Below are positions 26,335-34,550 of a stretch of DNA of 64,000 nucleotides, piece after piece. Both the position numbers and the translations under genes were made by a program. The stretch spans positions 246,697 to 310,696 of the forward strand of contig NZ_SRXO01000006.1 of NCBI RefSeq assembly GCF_008360935.1, read 5' to 3'. Below the pieces are notes generated by a model that searched no databases, was not told the origin of the DNA, and saw only the letters and a list, made by a program, of their open reading frames with translations. The DNA is from Siccirubricoccus phaeus. Lineage in GTDB: Bacteria > Pseudomonadota > Alphaproteobacteria > Acetobacterales > Acetobacteraceae. Within the stretch, counting starts at the first letter, position 1. Each line of letters starts with the position of its first letter.

Positions 26335-26460
26335 GAACCAGCAGACTCAGGGCGGGATCCGAGGCCAAGCCTTGGCCCCGGCGGGGGTTGGACGCGCTGC
26401 GTCCGACGGGCGGAGCCCCTGGCGGGGTTGGGGGCGGAGCCCCCAGAACCTGCGGCCCCC
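26335..26460. repeat. Hairpin-rich spacer after soxG
   Basis: Contains GGCCAAG-cct-tGGCC near 26362-26374, GGACGC-gct-GCGTCC (about 26389-26403, also found at 1358-1373) and GGGGGC-gga-GCCCCC (26429-26443). These pieces match parts of the proS-lolC repeat. They may also act as the terminator of the sox operon. Confidence 0.5.
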
Positions 26461-26477
26461 TGCCGCGTTGCTGGCGG

Positions 26478-26756
26478 ATGAACCGCCTCGGTGTCCTGGC
26501 TCTTGCCCTGCTGGCGGCGCCTGCCCTGGCGCAATCGCCCCAGCCGCGCCCGCCCGCGCCGGCCCCGGCGCCGCCGGAGCAGCCCTCCGGCCCGCCCATC
26601 ACCCCGCCGCCGCCCCCGACGGAAGGCGCGGTGCGCCCGCCGCCGGCGGTGGACCCCGGCATCCATGCCCCGGCCCCGACGCCGCAGCCCAACACCACCC
26701 CGGTCATTCCGCCCCCCGGCACCCCCGGCGGCGACCCGCGCGTGCAGCCCCGTTGA
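26478..26756 (+). CDS. Secreted proline-rich protein, hypothetical
   Basis: A 92-residue product. Residues 1-19 (MNRLGVLALALLAAPALAQ) form an ideal signal peptide; the rest is very rich in Pro, Ala and Thr with no cysteine and no recognisable domain. Such low-complexity exported proteins are common in high-GC alphaproteobacteria. The perfect signal peptide in this frame is the main reason to accept it. The function is unknown; it may be an extended periplasmic or cell-wall-associated polypeptide. Confidence 0.6.
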   Translation: MNRLGVLALALLAAPALAQSPQPRPPAPAPAPPEQPSGPPITPPPPPTEGAVRPPPAVDPGIHAPAPTPQPNTTPVIPPPGTPGGDPRVQPR

Positions 26757-26804
26757 CGTCCTCCCGCCCCGCCCGATGATGCGGCGCGAGGGGGTGGGAC
26801 GCCG

Positions 26805-27647
26805 ATGGACGCATTGCAGGATTGGATCGGCCGCAGCGAGGTGGTGGAGGATGAGGCTAGCCTGACCTTGCTCCGCCGCCTCGCCGCCTTGCTGGATCAG
26901 GAGCCGATGGCGCTGAGGCGCGGCGCGCCGATGCCGGAGGGCTGGCATGTGGTGCTGTTCGGCCCGCTGGCGCGGCAGAGCGGCCTCGGCCCCGATGGCC
27001 ACGCGGCAAAGGGCGAGTTCCTGCCGCCGGTGAAGCTGCCGCGCCGCATGTTCGCCGGCCGTCGCACCTGGTTCAACGCGCCCATCGCGATCGGCGCCGA
27101 GGTACGGCGCGTCTCCCGCATCGCCGCCATCACCCCGAAGGAGGGGCGGAGCGGCAGGATGATCTTCGTCACCATCCGCCACGGCATCGAAAGCGAGGGG
27201 CGGGAATGCGTGGTGGAGGAGCAGGACCTCGTCTACCGCGAAGCCGCCACCCCCGGCGCCAAGCCCGCCGAGTCGCCGCCGCCGGACCTGCCGGCGGCGG
27301 CGGTGCGGGAGAGCTTCACGCCCGACACCACGCTGCTCTTCCGCTACTCCGCCGCGACGAATAACGGCCACCGCATCCATTACGACGCGGATTACGCCCG
27401 CCAGGTGGAGGGCTACCCCGCGCTGGTGGTGAATGGCGGCATCACCACGACGAAGCTGACGGAGCTGGCGAAGCGCCTGCTGCCCGGGCCCGTGGCGAAG
27501 GTGACGACGCGCGCGGGAAGGCCGCTCTTCGTCGGGCGGGAGGTGACCTTGGCGGCGCATGCGGAAGCGCCGGGCAAGCTGCGGCTCTGGGCGCTGGATG
27601 AGGGCGGAAGGCTGGCCTTCGAGACGCTGGCGGAGTGCGCGGCATGA
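26805..27647 (+). CDS. FAS1-like dehydratase / mesaconyl-C4-CoA hydratase family protein
   Basis: Double hot-dog hydratase of 280 residues. The N-terminal half carries WHVVLFGPLARQSGLGPDGH and LPRRMFAGRRTWF, seen in HTD2-like and mesaconyl- or itaconyl-CoA hydratases; the C-terminal half has RYSAATNNGHRIHYDADYA followed by EGYPALVVNGG. In most relatives the last segment reads VVHGP, so an Asn replaces the usual His. A CoA-transferase follows with an ATGA overlap, pointing to activation and hydration of a dicarboxylic or unsaturated acid. The exact acid is inference. Confidence 0.85.
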   Translation: MDALQDWIGRSEVVEDEASLTLLRRLAALLDQEPMALRRGAPMPEGWHVVLFGPLARQSGLGPDGHAAKGEFLPPVKLPRRMFAGRRTWFNAPIAIGAEVRRVSRIAAITPKEGRSGRMIFVTIRHGIESEGRECVVEEQDLVYREAATPGAKPAESPPPDLPAAAVRESFTPDTTLLFRYSAATNNGHRIHYDADYARQVEGYPALVVNGGITTTKLTELAKRLLPGPVAKVTTRAGRPLFVGREVTLAAHAEAPGKLRLWALDEGGRLAFETLAECAA

Positions 27648-28948
27648 GCGGCGGCATGAACCACCCCCACCCTAACCCTCCCCCGCCAGCGGGGGAGGGG
27701 ACCGACTCCCTCCCCCGCTCTGCGGGGGAGGGCCGGGGTGGGGGTGCGGCGCCCACCGGCCCGCTCTCCGGCATCAAGGTCCTGGACCTCACCGCCGTCG
27801 TCGTCGGCCCCTCCTGCACGCTGACGCTGGCTGAGCAGGGCGCCGAGGTGATCAAGCTGGAAGCGCCGGAAGGCGATCTGCTGCGCAAATTGGGCGGGCC
27901 CGCGCCCTCGCCCGACATGTCGCCGAAATTCATCCACTTCAACCGCGGCAAGCAGAGCATCGCCGTGGACCTGAAGACCGAGGCAGGGAAGGCCGTCCTG
28001 CTCCGCCTCGCCGAGCAGGCCGACGTGCTGGTGACCAACATGCGCGGCGCCGCGCTGGCCCGCCTCGGCATCACCTGGGAGGCGCTGCGGCCGCGCAACC
28101 CGCGCCTGGTCTTCTGCGTCATCGCCGGCTTCGGCAAGCGCGGCCGCTACCATGACAGCCCGGCCTACGACACCATCATCCAGGGCATGTCCGGCTTCGC
28201 CGCCGCCCTGGGGCGGGTGCTGGGGGCGCCGCGCTTCGCGCCCTTCGTGCTCTGCGACCACATCACCGGCATCATCGCGTCCCAGGCCATCACCGCCGCC
28301 CTCTTCGCCCGCGAGCGCAGCGGGCAGGGACAGGAGATCGAGGTGCCCATGTATGAAAGCATGGCGCATTTCGTTCTCACCGAGCACATGTTCCGCCGCA
28401 CCTTCGACAAGGACGGCCCGACCGGCGATCCGCGGGTGATGAACCCGGACGCCAGGCCGATCCCGACCCAGGATGGCTATATCGCCGTCTCCGCCAATAC
28501 CGATGCCCAGGCCTTCGCCTTCTTCGAGGCGATCGGCCGGCCGGAGCTGAAAGAGGATCCGCGCTTCAACAGCGTGGTCGCCCGCTTCCGCAACGTGGAC
28601 GCCTATTTCACCCTGCGGGCGGAGGCGCTGCGGACGCGGCCCACGGCGGAATGGGCGGCGGAATTCCGCAAGCGGGAAATCCCCGCCATGCCCTTCAACA
28701 CTATCGAGGGGCTGCTGGAGGACCCGCATCTCTGGGAGGTGGGGCTGCTGCGCGAGGAGCAGCACCCGACAGAGGGCGCGATGACCGGCCTCGGCCGCCC
28801 CGTCACCTTCTCCGCCGCCGGGCCGGACGAGCTGAAACTGGCGCCGCGCCTCTCCGAGGATGCGCGCGCGGTGCTGGCGAAGGCAGGCTACAGCGAGGCG
28901 GAGATCGACAGCCTGTTCGGCAGCCGCGCGGTTCTGCCGCCGCCATGA
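27644..28948 (+). CDS. CaiB/BaiF CoA-transferase with repeat-encoded N-terminus
   Basis: Class III CoA-transferase of 434 residues from ATG 27644, which overlaps the upstream stop (ATGA). The family domain begins only at residue 41 (LSGIKVLDLTAVVVGPSCT); residues 6-37 are Pro/Gly-rich and are encoded by a GC-rich intergenic repeat at 27661-27750. The catalytic Asp is probably Asp176 in SPAYDTIIQGMSG. EVPMYESMAHFV and MPFNTIEGLLEDPHL complete the fold. Coupling to the hydratase upstream and TrmO downstream (ATGA at 28945) suggests one operon; the substrate may be itaconate, mesaconate or a similar acid. Confidence 0.92.
   Translation: MSGGMNHPHPNPPPPAGEGTDSLPRSAGEGRGGGAAPTGPLSGIKVLDLTAVVVGPSCTLTLAEQGAEVIKLEAPEGDLLRKLGGPAPSPDMSPKFIHFNRGKQSIAVDLKTEAGKAVLLRLAEQADVLVTNMRGAALARLGITWEALRPRNPRLVFCVIAGFGKRGRYHDSPAYDTIIQGMSGFAAALGRVLGAPRFAPFVLCDHITGIIASQAITAALFARERSGQGQEIEVPMYESMAHFVLTEHMFRRTFDKDGPTGDPRVMNPDARPIPTQDGYIAVSANTDAQAFAFFEAIGRPELKEDPRFNSVVARFRNVDAYFTLRAEALRTRPTAEWAAEFRKREIPAMPFNTIEGLLEDPHLWEVGLLREEQHPTEGAMTGLGRPVTFSAAGPDELKLAPRLSEDARAVLAKAGYSEAEIDSLFGSRAVLPPP
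27661..27750. repeat. GC-rich repeat inside a coding region (family 2, copy 3)
   Basis: CACCCCCACCC (27662-27672) and its reverse complement GGGTGGGGGTG (27736-27746) enclose two hairpins, CTCCCCCGC-cag-CGGGGGAG and CCCTCCCCCGC-tct-GCGGGGGAGGG. The right part matches 1282-1322 almost base for base. It is read through in frame at the start of the CoA-transferase. Confidence 0.75.
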
Positions 28949-29394
28949 AGCTGGCGGCGATCGGCCATCTGGAAACCCCCTGGGCAAAGCCCGGGGACTG
29001 CCCACGCAACGGCCGCCAGCCGGACCTCTTACCGGAATGCCGCGCCGTGGTCCTGCCGGAGTATCAGGACGGGCTGCTGGGGCTGGAGGGGTTCAGCCAC
29101 CTGATCCTGCTCTACTGGATGCACCAGGCGCCGCCGCCGAAGCTGCGGTTCACCCCGCCCTTCGATGGCGAGCAACGCGGCGTCTTCGCCACCCGCGCGC
29201 CCTTCCGGCCGAATCCGGTGGCGCTTTCCGTGGTGCGCTTCCTCGGCTTCGCCGCGCCGGGCGTGCTGCTTGTGCAGAACCTGGATTGCATCACCGGCAC
29301 GCCGCTGCTGGACATCAAGCCCTATCTGCCGAGCACGGATGCGGAGCCGGAGGCGAGCATGGGGTGGCTGGCGCCGCACCGGACGCCGCGCTGA
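28945..29394 (+). CDS. trmO: tRNA-Thr m6t6A37 methyltransferase (TrmO/TsaA family)
   Basis: Methylates t6A at position 37 of a threonine tRNA using S-adenosylmethionine. The 149-residue protein covers the conserved beta-barrel domain: IGHLETPWAKPGDCPRN near the start, FSHLILLYWMH, TRAPFRPNPVALSVVRFLG and DCITGTPLLDIKPYLP. It lacks the C-terminal extension of E. coli TrmO, as many short TsaA homologues do. Its ATG overlaps the CoA-transferase stop by four bases. Co-transcription with catabolic genes is unexpected and may only be positional. Confidence 0.92.
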   Translation: MKLAAIGHLETPWAKPGDCPRNGRQPDLLPECRAVVLPEYQDGLLGLEGFSHLILLYWMHQAPPPKLRFTPPFDGEQRGVFATRAPFRPNPVALSVVRFLGFAAPGVLLVQNLDCITGTPLLDIKPYLPSTDAEPEASMGWLAPHRTPR

Positions 29395-29399
29395 TGCCC

Positions 29400-29530
29400 C
29401 GCCAAAGGCCGAAGGGCCTTTGGAAACCATGAGTTTCAGACCCGACGGTCCAACCGCAAAACTCAAGGGTTCAAAGGGCCCTTCGGCCCTTTGCGGGTGG
29501 AGTTTGAGGAGGGCAGAGCCCTCCTCAACC
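29400..29530. repeat. BIME-like repeat between trmO and telA (family 1, copy B)
   Basis: CCAAAGGCC-GAAG-GGCCTTTGG (29402-29423), a 48-bp spacer, CAAAGGGCC-CTTC-GGCCCTTTG (29472-29493), and the perfect 11-bp stem TTGAGGAGGGC-AGA-GCCCTCCTCAA (29504-29528). It sits between two convergent genes, two bases before the telA stop codon, so the last hairpin could serve as a bidirectional terminator. Confidence 0.8.
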
Positions 29531-30658
29531 CTACCGCCCCGCCCTCGCCGAAGTCAGCGCCCGCCGAATGTCGGCCTCGGCCGTCTCCAGCTCCTTCGTC
29601 GCCTGCGCCCGCTTCGCCTGTGCCTCCTGCGCGATCTTCAGGCTGTCCTCGATCGTCGCCACCAGCGCGGCGTTGGCCTGCTTCACCGCCTCGATATCGA
29701 AGACGCCGCGCTCCAACTGGGTCCGCGCCTCCATATTCCCCTGCCGCAGCCGCTCGGCATTCGCCGTCAGCAGCTCGTTGGTCAGGTCGGTCGCTTCCTT
29801 CAGCGTCCGCCCCGCCTCCCGCATGCGGGAGATCGCCAGGGCCTGGGCAAGCTGCTGCCGCCACAGCGGCACGGTGTTGGCGATGACGCTCTGGATCTTC
29901 GCCGCCAGGGCCTTGTCGTTCTCCTGGATCAGCCGGATGGAGGGCAGGGCCTGCATCGCCACCTGCCGCGTCAGGCGCAGATCATGCACCCGCCGCTCCA
30001 GCTCGTCCCGCGCCGCGCGCAGATCGCGCAGCCGCTGGGCCGCGACGCTGTCGCCGCCCTCCACCTCCTTGGCCAGCGCCGGGATCGCCTCCGCCTCCAC
30101 CCGCTTCAGCACCAGATCGCCGGCGGCGATGTGGTCGCCCAGCGCGTGGAACCAGTCGAGCGTGGCGCCGTAGAGCCGCTCCAGCTTCTCCACATCCTCC
30201 AGCAGCCTGGTGCGGTGAGTGTCCAGCCTATCGGCCACCCCCTCCACCTGGCCCTTGATGGTCTCGTAGCGCTGCACCACCTTCGCCACCTCGGCGCCGG
30301 TGCGGCCGAAGATGCGGGCGAAGAAGCCCGGCTTCTCGGCGAGGCCGGACATGTCGAAGCCGCGCAGCGTGCCGATCAGCGTCGAGAGGGTGACGCCGGC
30401 CTCGCCCGCCTCCCGGTTCCGCGCGCCTTCCAGCATGGCGTCGGCGGCGGCCGTCGCGCGGTTCTGCGCCTCCTGGCCGAAGCGCAGGATGTTGCCCGGC
30501 TCGCGGATGTCGAGCCTGGCGGCCAGCGCCTCCACCTCCGCCCGCCGCCGCTCCGGGACGGACTCCGCCGCGGCGGCCAGGCTGGCGGCGGTGGCGTCGC
30601 GTGCGGCCTCGGCGCTGGCCAGAGTCTCCTGGGTGAGGGTCTCCTGGGTGGTGCTCAT
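29531..30658 (-). CDS. Toxic anion resistance protein, TelA/KlaA family
   Basis: Soluble, largely alpha-helical protein of 375 residues. PF05816 hallmarks: ALAARLDIREPGNILRFGQEAQ near residue 45, FFARIFGRTG near 110, and ALAISRMREAGRTLKEATDLTNELL near 280. The family was named from tellurite-resistance plasmids but its biochemical role is unresolved; in Bacillus a homologue (yaaN) is paired with xpaC, as here. Its ATG overlaps the xpaC stop by four bases (ATGA), so it is translated from the same message after the small membrane protein and XpaC. Confidence 0.92.
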   Translation of the reverse strand: MSTTQETLTQETLASAEAARDATAASLAAAAESVPERRRAEVEALAARLDIREPGNILRFGQEAQNRATAAADAMLEGARNREAGEAGVTLSTLIGTLRGFDMSGLAEKPGFFARIFGRTGAEVAKVVQRYETIKGQVEGVADRLDTHRTRLLEDVEKLERLYGATLDWFHALGDHIAAGDLVLKRVEAEAIPALAKEVEGGDSVAAQRLRDLRAARDELERRVHDLRLTRQVAMQALPSIRLIQENDKALAAKIQSVIANTVPLWRQQLAQALAISRMREAGRTLKEATDLTNELLTANAERLRQGNMEARTQLERGVFDIEAVKQANAALVATIEDSLKIAQEAQAKRAQATKELETAEADIRRALTSARAGR

Positions 30659-31401
30659 CGGAAGCCTTCCTCGCGCAACCGGTCGGACAGGACCTTCACC
30701 TGAATTTCCAGGTTCTCGGTCTCATGGCGCCGCAAATTCCCGCGCAATTCCCCCGCGGCCCGGGTCAGCTCGGCCAGCAGCGGCGCCAGGGAGGCAGGGG
30801 CGTCGGCGCCGGCGGCCAGCCTGGTGGCAATGCGCTCCAACCCGTCCAGATGCACGGCGAGAAAGCGGCGGGCCTGGGGCAGGCGATCCGGGTGCGCGTC
30901 CAGATCCTCCAGCACCTCGGCCATGGCGGCGGCGGTCTCGCGCAGCCCGGCATGGTTCAGCCGCGCCGCCTCGGCCTGGATGCGGCCCAGCCGGGCCTGG
31001 CTTTCCGCCAGCGGGCCGGGCGGTTCCGGGGGCGGGGGCGGTTCCGGCGCCGGCGTTTCCGGCAGGGCCCGATAGGCCAGCCGCGTGCCGTAAAGCGCGC
31101 CGAAGGCGAGAATGAAGGGGTAGATGGTCCCCAGCCCCGCCGCGTAATGCGCCGCCAGGCCGGTCGCCACTGCCACCAGGATGGAGGCGCGGCGGATGTC
31201 GCCCTCCCGCCCCCGCCGCAGCACCCGCGCCGCCAGCAGCGTCAGGCCGAAGCCCAGGGCGCTGCCGAGGACGATCTTCTCCTCCCCGCCCAGGGCGCCG
31301 AGCAGCCCGGCCAGCAGCAGCGGCGAGGCGTAGAGCGGCAGCCCATAGCCGCGCCAGCGGCCACGCAGCCCGATCCAGGCGCCGAGCACGCGCTGCGGCA
31401 T
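30655..31401 (-). CDS. XpaC-like membrane protein (5-bromo-4-chloroindolyl phosphate hydrolysis family)
   Basis: A 248-residue protein with three hydrophobic segments in the first 110 residues (about 18-38, 40-58 and 72-105), a Pro-rich linker (PETPAPEPPPPPEPPGP), and a long helical cytoplasmic part that probably packs with TelA. XpaC-TelA neighbours are known in other bacteria. The ATG at 31401 shares a base with the stop of a 50-residue gene upstream (TGATG), and its stop overlaps telA. Despite the family name, hydrolase activity is not established and no catalytic motif is visible. Confidence 0.82.
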   Translation of the reverse strand: MPQRVLGAWIGLRGRWRGYGLPLYASPLLLAGLLGALGGEEKIVLGSALGFGLTLLAARVLRRGREGDIRRASILVAVATGLAAHYAAGLGTIYPFILAFGALYGTRLAYRALPETPAPEPPPPPEPPGPLAESQARLGRIQAEAARLNHAGLRETAAAMAEVLEDLDAHPDRLPQARRFLAVHLDGLERIATRLAAGADAPASLAPLLAELTRAAGELRGNLRRHETENLEIQVKVLSDRLREEGFR

Positions 31402-31553
31402 CAGTCGAACAGGCCGATGACGGCCCGCACCATGGCGATGATGCCGGTGAGCCAGAGCGTCGCGAACAGCAGCGCGCTGCCCCAGGCCCAGACCAGCGGG
31501 GTATGCAGCGGGGGAGGGGGGGCCGTCTCGGGCAGGTTGCGGGTCTCGCTCAC
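31401..31553 (-). CDS. 50-residue single-span membrane protein upstream of xpaC
   Basis: A GTG-started frame of 50 residues: a short soluble Pro-rich N-terminus (NLPETAPPPPLHTP), one strongly hydrophobic helix from about residue 20 to 41 (WAWGSALLFATLWLTGII) and a short tail ending GLFD. Its TGA overlaps the ATG of xpaC by one base, which is strong evidence that it is translated. I do not recognise a family. It is likely a small membrane partner or coupling peptide of the XpaC-TelA pair. Confidence 0.65.
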   Translation of the reverse strand: MSETRNLPETAPPPPLHTPLVWAWGSALLFATLWLTGIIAMVRAVIGLFD

Positions 31554-31635
31554 GCGCCGTTAGATCGCGACGCGCCGCGGCCGGATCAAGCGCGGGGCGC
31601 GCAAGGAATCGTGAAAGAGCGGAAAGGGGGCGGGG

Positions 31636-32565
31636 ATGGAGCGCATCGCGGTGGTGGGGGCCGGGCTGATCGGCCGGGCCTGGTCCATGGTCTTCGCCCG
31701 GGCGGGGCTGGAGGTCCGGCTGTGGGACAAGGTGGATGGGGTGGCGGGGAGGGCCATGGGCCTCATCGCCAACAGCCTCGCCGATCTGCGCGCCGCCGGG
31801 CTGGTGCAGGAAACGCCGGAGGCGATCGCCGCCCGCATCACCCCCGTCGCCACCCTGGCGGAGTGCGTCGCCGGCGCGGTGCATGTGCAGGAGAACGGGC
31901 CGGAGCGGCTGCCGCCCAAGCAGGAGTTGTTCGCCGAGCTGGACCGGCTCTGCCCGCAGGAGGTGGTGCTGGCCAGCTCCACCTCCGGCATCCCGGCCAG
32001 CGAGTTCACCGGCAACCTGGCGGGCCGCGGCCGCTGCCTGGTCGCCCACCCGGTGAACCCGCCCTATCTGGTGCCGCTGGTGGAGCTGGTGGGGGCACCC
32101 TGGACCGACCCTGCGGTGGTCGCCCGCACCCGCGCCCTGATGCAGCGCGTGGGCCAGGTGCCGGTGGTGGCCTTCAAGGAGACCCGCGGCTTCGTCCTCA
32201 ACCGGCTGCAGGCGGCGCTGGTGGCGGAGGCCTTCCGCATGGTCCGCGACGGGGTGATGTCGCCCGAGGACGTGGATGCCTGCGTGAAGGACGGGCTGGG
32301 CCTGCGCTGGGCCTTCATGGGGCCCTTCGAGACCATCGACCTGAACGCCCCGGGCGGCGTCGCCGATTACGCCGACCGTTTCGGCCCGCTGATGGGCGGG
32401 ATCACCGAGGAACAGACCCCCTATGATTACGACGCCCCGACGGTGGGGAAGGTGACGGCCGAGCGCCGCGCCGCCCTGCCGCTGGAGCAGATCGAGGCAC
32501 GCAGCGCCTGGCGCGACCGGCGGCTGATGGCGCTGATCGCCCATAAGCGCGGCCAGGAAGGGTAG
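31636..32565 (+). CDS. 3-hydroxyacyl-CoA dehydrogenase family protein (CRYL1/L-gulonate dehydrogenase-like)
   Basis: NAD-dependent dehydrogenase of 309 residues. GAGLIGRAWSMVFARAG at 8-24 is the Rossmann motif; ASSTSGIPAS and HPVNPPYLVPLVEL carry the catalytic serine/histidine region; FKETRGFVLNRLQAAL begins the C-terminal helical domain, where FMGPFETIDLNAPGG is typical of lambda-crystallin-like members. Candidates are L-gulonate 3-dehydrogenase, carnitine dehydrogenase or a short hydroxyacyl-CoA dehydrogenase. Divergent from the xpaC operon and followed seven bases later by a serine hydrolase gene. Confidence 0.9.
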   Translation: MERIAVVGAGLIGRAWSMVFARAGLEVRLWDKVDGVAGRAMGLIANSLADLRAAGLVQETPEAIAARITPVATLAECVAGAVHVQENGPERLPPKQELFAELDRLCPQEVVLASSTSGIPASEFTGNLAGRGRCLVAHPVNPPYLVPLVELVGAPWTDPAVVARTRALMQRVGQVPVVAFKETRGFVLNRLQAALVAEAFRMVRDGVMSPEDVDACVKDGLGLRWAFMGPFETIDLNAPGGVADYADRFGPLMGGITEEQTPYDYDAPTVGKVTAERRAALPLEQIEARSAWRDRRLMALIAHKRGQEG

Positions 32566-32571
32566 GGGACG

Positions 32572-33702
32572 ATGCAAGGGATGGATTCGCTGCTGCAGGC
32601 AGCGGTGGAGCGGGGCGACGTGGTCGGCATCGCCGCCGCGGCGGGGAATGCGGCCGGCACCCTCTATGAGGGCGCGGCGGGCTCGCGCGGCAATGGCTTG
32701 CCGATGACGCCGGATACGGTGGGCTGGATCGCCTCCATGACCAAGGCGATCACCACCACGGCGGTGCTGCAGCTTGTGGAGGCGGGGCGGCTTTCCCTGG
32801 ATGCGCCGATCGCCGAGGTGCTGCCGGCGCTGGCCAACCCCATGGTGCTGGAGGGCGGGACGCTGCGGCCGGCGAAGGGCGTTATCACTCTGCGCCAGCT
32901 CCTCACCCATACCAGCGGCTTCGCCTATAATATGTGGCATGCCGACCTGGCCGCCCATATGGCGAAGGAAGGCATCCCCTCCACCGGCACCTGCCAGAAG
33001 CGGGCGCTGGCAGTGCCGCTGGTGGCAGACCCCGGCACCGCCTGGAGTTACAGCATCGGCATCGACTGGGCCGGGCAGGCGGCGGAGGCGGTCACCGGCA
33101 AGACCCTCGATGTGCTGATCCGGGAGGGCGTCACCGGCCCGCTCGGCATGACGGATACGGTGTTCCGCCTTGGCCCCGAGCAGCGGGCGAAGCTGACCGC
33201 CATGCATGCCCGCGGCGCGGATGGCGGCCTGACGCCGATCCCCTTCGAAATCCCGCAGGAGCCGGAATTCCATATGGGCGGCGGCGGGCTCTACGGTACG
33301 GCGCGGGATTATCTGCGCTTCTGCCGCATGTGGCTGAACGGCGGCACGCTGGACGGGGCGCGGGTGCTGCGGCCGGAGACGGTGGCGGAGGCGATGCGCG
33401 ACCACATCGGGAAGCTGGCGGTGCAGCAGATGGTCTCGGCAGTGCCGGATGCCACCTATGATGTGCCGCTCTTCCCCGGCATGCGCTGCGGCTGGGGCCT
33501 CTCCTTCCTGGTGAATGACGAGGCCGGGCCGGATGGCCGCAGCGCCGGCAGCGTCTTCTGGGCCGGGCTGTCCAATTGCTATTACTGGATCGACGTGAAG
33601 CGCGACCGCGCCGGCGTGATCGTGACCCAGAGCCTGCCTTTTGCCGATCCGCGGGTGCTGGCGGTGCTGGGGGAATTCGAGCGGGCGGTCTATGCCGCCT
33701 GA
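32572..33702 (+). CDS. Serine hydrolase, beta-lactamase/class C esterase family
   Basis: A 376-residue hydrolase of the penicillin-binding fold. The nucleophile motif SMTK is at 55-58 (GWIASMTKAITTTAVLQLVE), followed by the second motif in AWSYSIG (Tyr) near residue 162. No signal peptide is visible, so it is probably a cytosolic esterase, lipase or D-amino-acid amidase rather than a cell-wall enzyme or resistance beta-lactamase. GGGCCTSF-like end motifs are replaced by FWAGLSNCYYWID. It follows the dehydrogenase at seven bases, so the two are likely co-transcribed. Confidence 0.9.
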   Translation: MQGMDSLLQAAVERGDVVGIAAAAGNAAGTLYEGAAGSRGNGLPMTPDTVGWIASMTKAITTTAVLQLVEAGRLSLDAPIAEVLPALANPMVLEGGTLRPAKGVITLRQLLTHTSGFAYNMWHADLAAHMAKEGIPSTGTCQKRALAVPLVADPGTAWSYSIGIDWAGQAAEAVTGKTLDVLIREGVTGPLGMTDTVFRLGPEQRAKLTAMHARGADGGLTPIPFEIPQEPEFHMGGGGLYGTARDYLRFCRMWLNGGTLDGARVLRPETVAEAMRDHIGKLAVQQMVSAVPDATYDVPLFPGMRCGWGLSFLVNDEAGPDGRSAGSVFWAGLSNCYYWIDVKRDRAGVIVTQSLPFADPRVLAVLGEFERAVYAA

Positions 33703-33803
33703 TCCGTGGTCCCGCCGTCAGCCGGCAGCTTCAGCCCGAGGGGCCTGAAACAGACGCAGGGGGCCGGTGGACGGGCTACGCCGACGGCCGTCCCGGTCCT
33801 TGC

Positions 33804-34550
33804 TCAGCGTCGGCGGGCGCCCGGGCCGCTCGGCGCGTCGCTGCGCAGCACCACCGGCAGGGGTGCCGGGGCTTCCGCCACCTGCTCGAAGCGGATGTTC
33901 CGGTGCATCGGCAGCCCGGCGAAGGCGGTGCCGCCATCGGCGTCCGGTCGGTTGTGGATGAAGCCGAAGACCGGGTAGGTGCGGCCGAAGGTGTTGGAAT
34001 CATGCCCCACCTGGACCTTCACCGCGGTCCAGTCATTGCGCGGCGAGACATCGACCACGGCGACATTCTGCATGACGGTGCCGCGGCGGATGCCAGGCCC
34101 GGCCCAATTCGCATGGTCGATCAGCACTTCCCGTGGGCCGACCACGTGGCGCACCACCGCGACATGGCCGCGGGACATGCCGCCGGAGCTGCGGAAGGCC
34201 ATCACCGAGCCTGGCTCCGGCCGCTGGTCGCGGGCGTAGAGGCCGGCGGCGTTGTACCACCACTGGCCGCCATTGCCGGTAATTGCCATGCCGGTGACCG
34301 AGCGGGCATAGGGCACGCAGGAAATGCCGCCCCCGCTGCCCGAGGAGCGCCGCTGGGCGGGGCTGGCATGGGCTACCCGGGTGAGGGTGGCGCGATGCGC
34401 CGCCGGATGGGTGGCGGTGCGGAGGGCCACCGGGGTGGCCGTTCGGGCGCCGGGGGAAGAACTCCGCTGGGAGGCCGCTTCGGCGCCGGGCGTGGTGGCC
34501 GCCGCGCCGAGCAGGACGCAGAACACCAGGGTGGAGCTCTTCACACGCAT
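33804..34550 (-). CDS. Exported CHAP-domain protein (putative cysteine amidase/peptidase)
   Basis: A 248-residue protein with a signal peptide (about residues 1-25), a Ser/Thr/Ala-rich linker and a CHAP domain. The catalytic Cys is in GGGISCVPYARSVTG and the His in MSRGHVAVVRHVV; the third residue is probably the Asn in LIDHANW. CHAP enzymes cleave peptidoglycan stem peptides or glutathionylspermidine. The C-terminal about 60 residues (FGFIHNRPDADGG onwards) are outside the domain. ATG 34550 was chosen because it starts the signal peptide. The upstream 485 bp are non-coding and relatively AT-rich. Confidence 0.86.
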   Translation of the reverse strand: MRVKSSTLVFCVLLGAAATTPGAEAASQRSSSPGARTATPVALRTATHPAAHRATLTRVAHASPAQRRSSGSGGGISCVPYARSVTGMAITGNGGQWWYNAAGLYARDQRPEPGSVMAFRSSGGMSRGHVAVVRHVVGPREVLIDHANWAGPGIRRGTVMQNVAVVDVSPRNDWTAVKVQVGHDSNTFGRTYPVFGFIHNRPDADGGTAFAGLPMHRNIRFEQVAEAPAPLPVVLRSDAPSGPGARRR

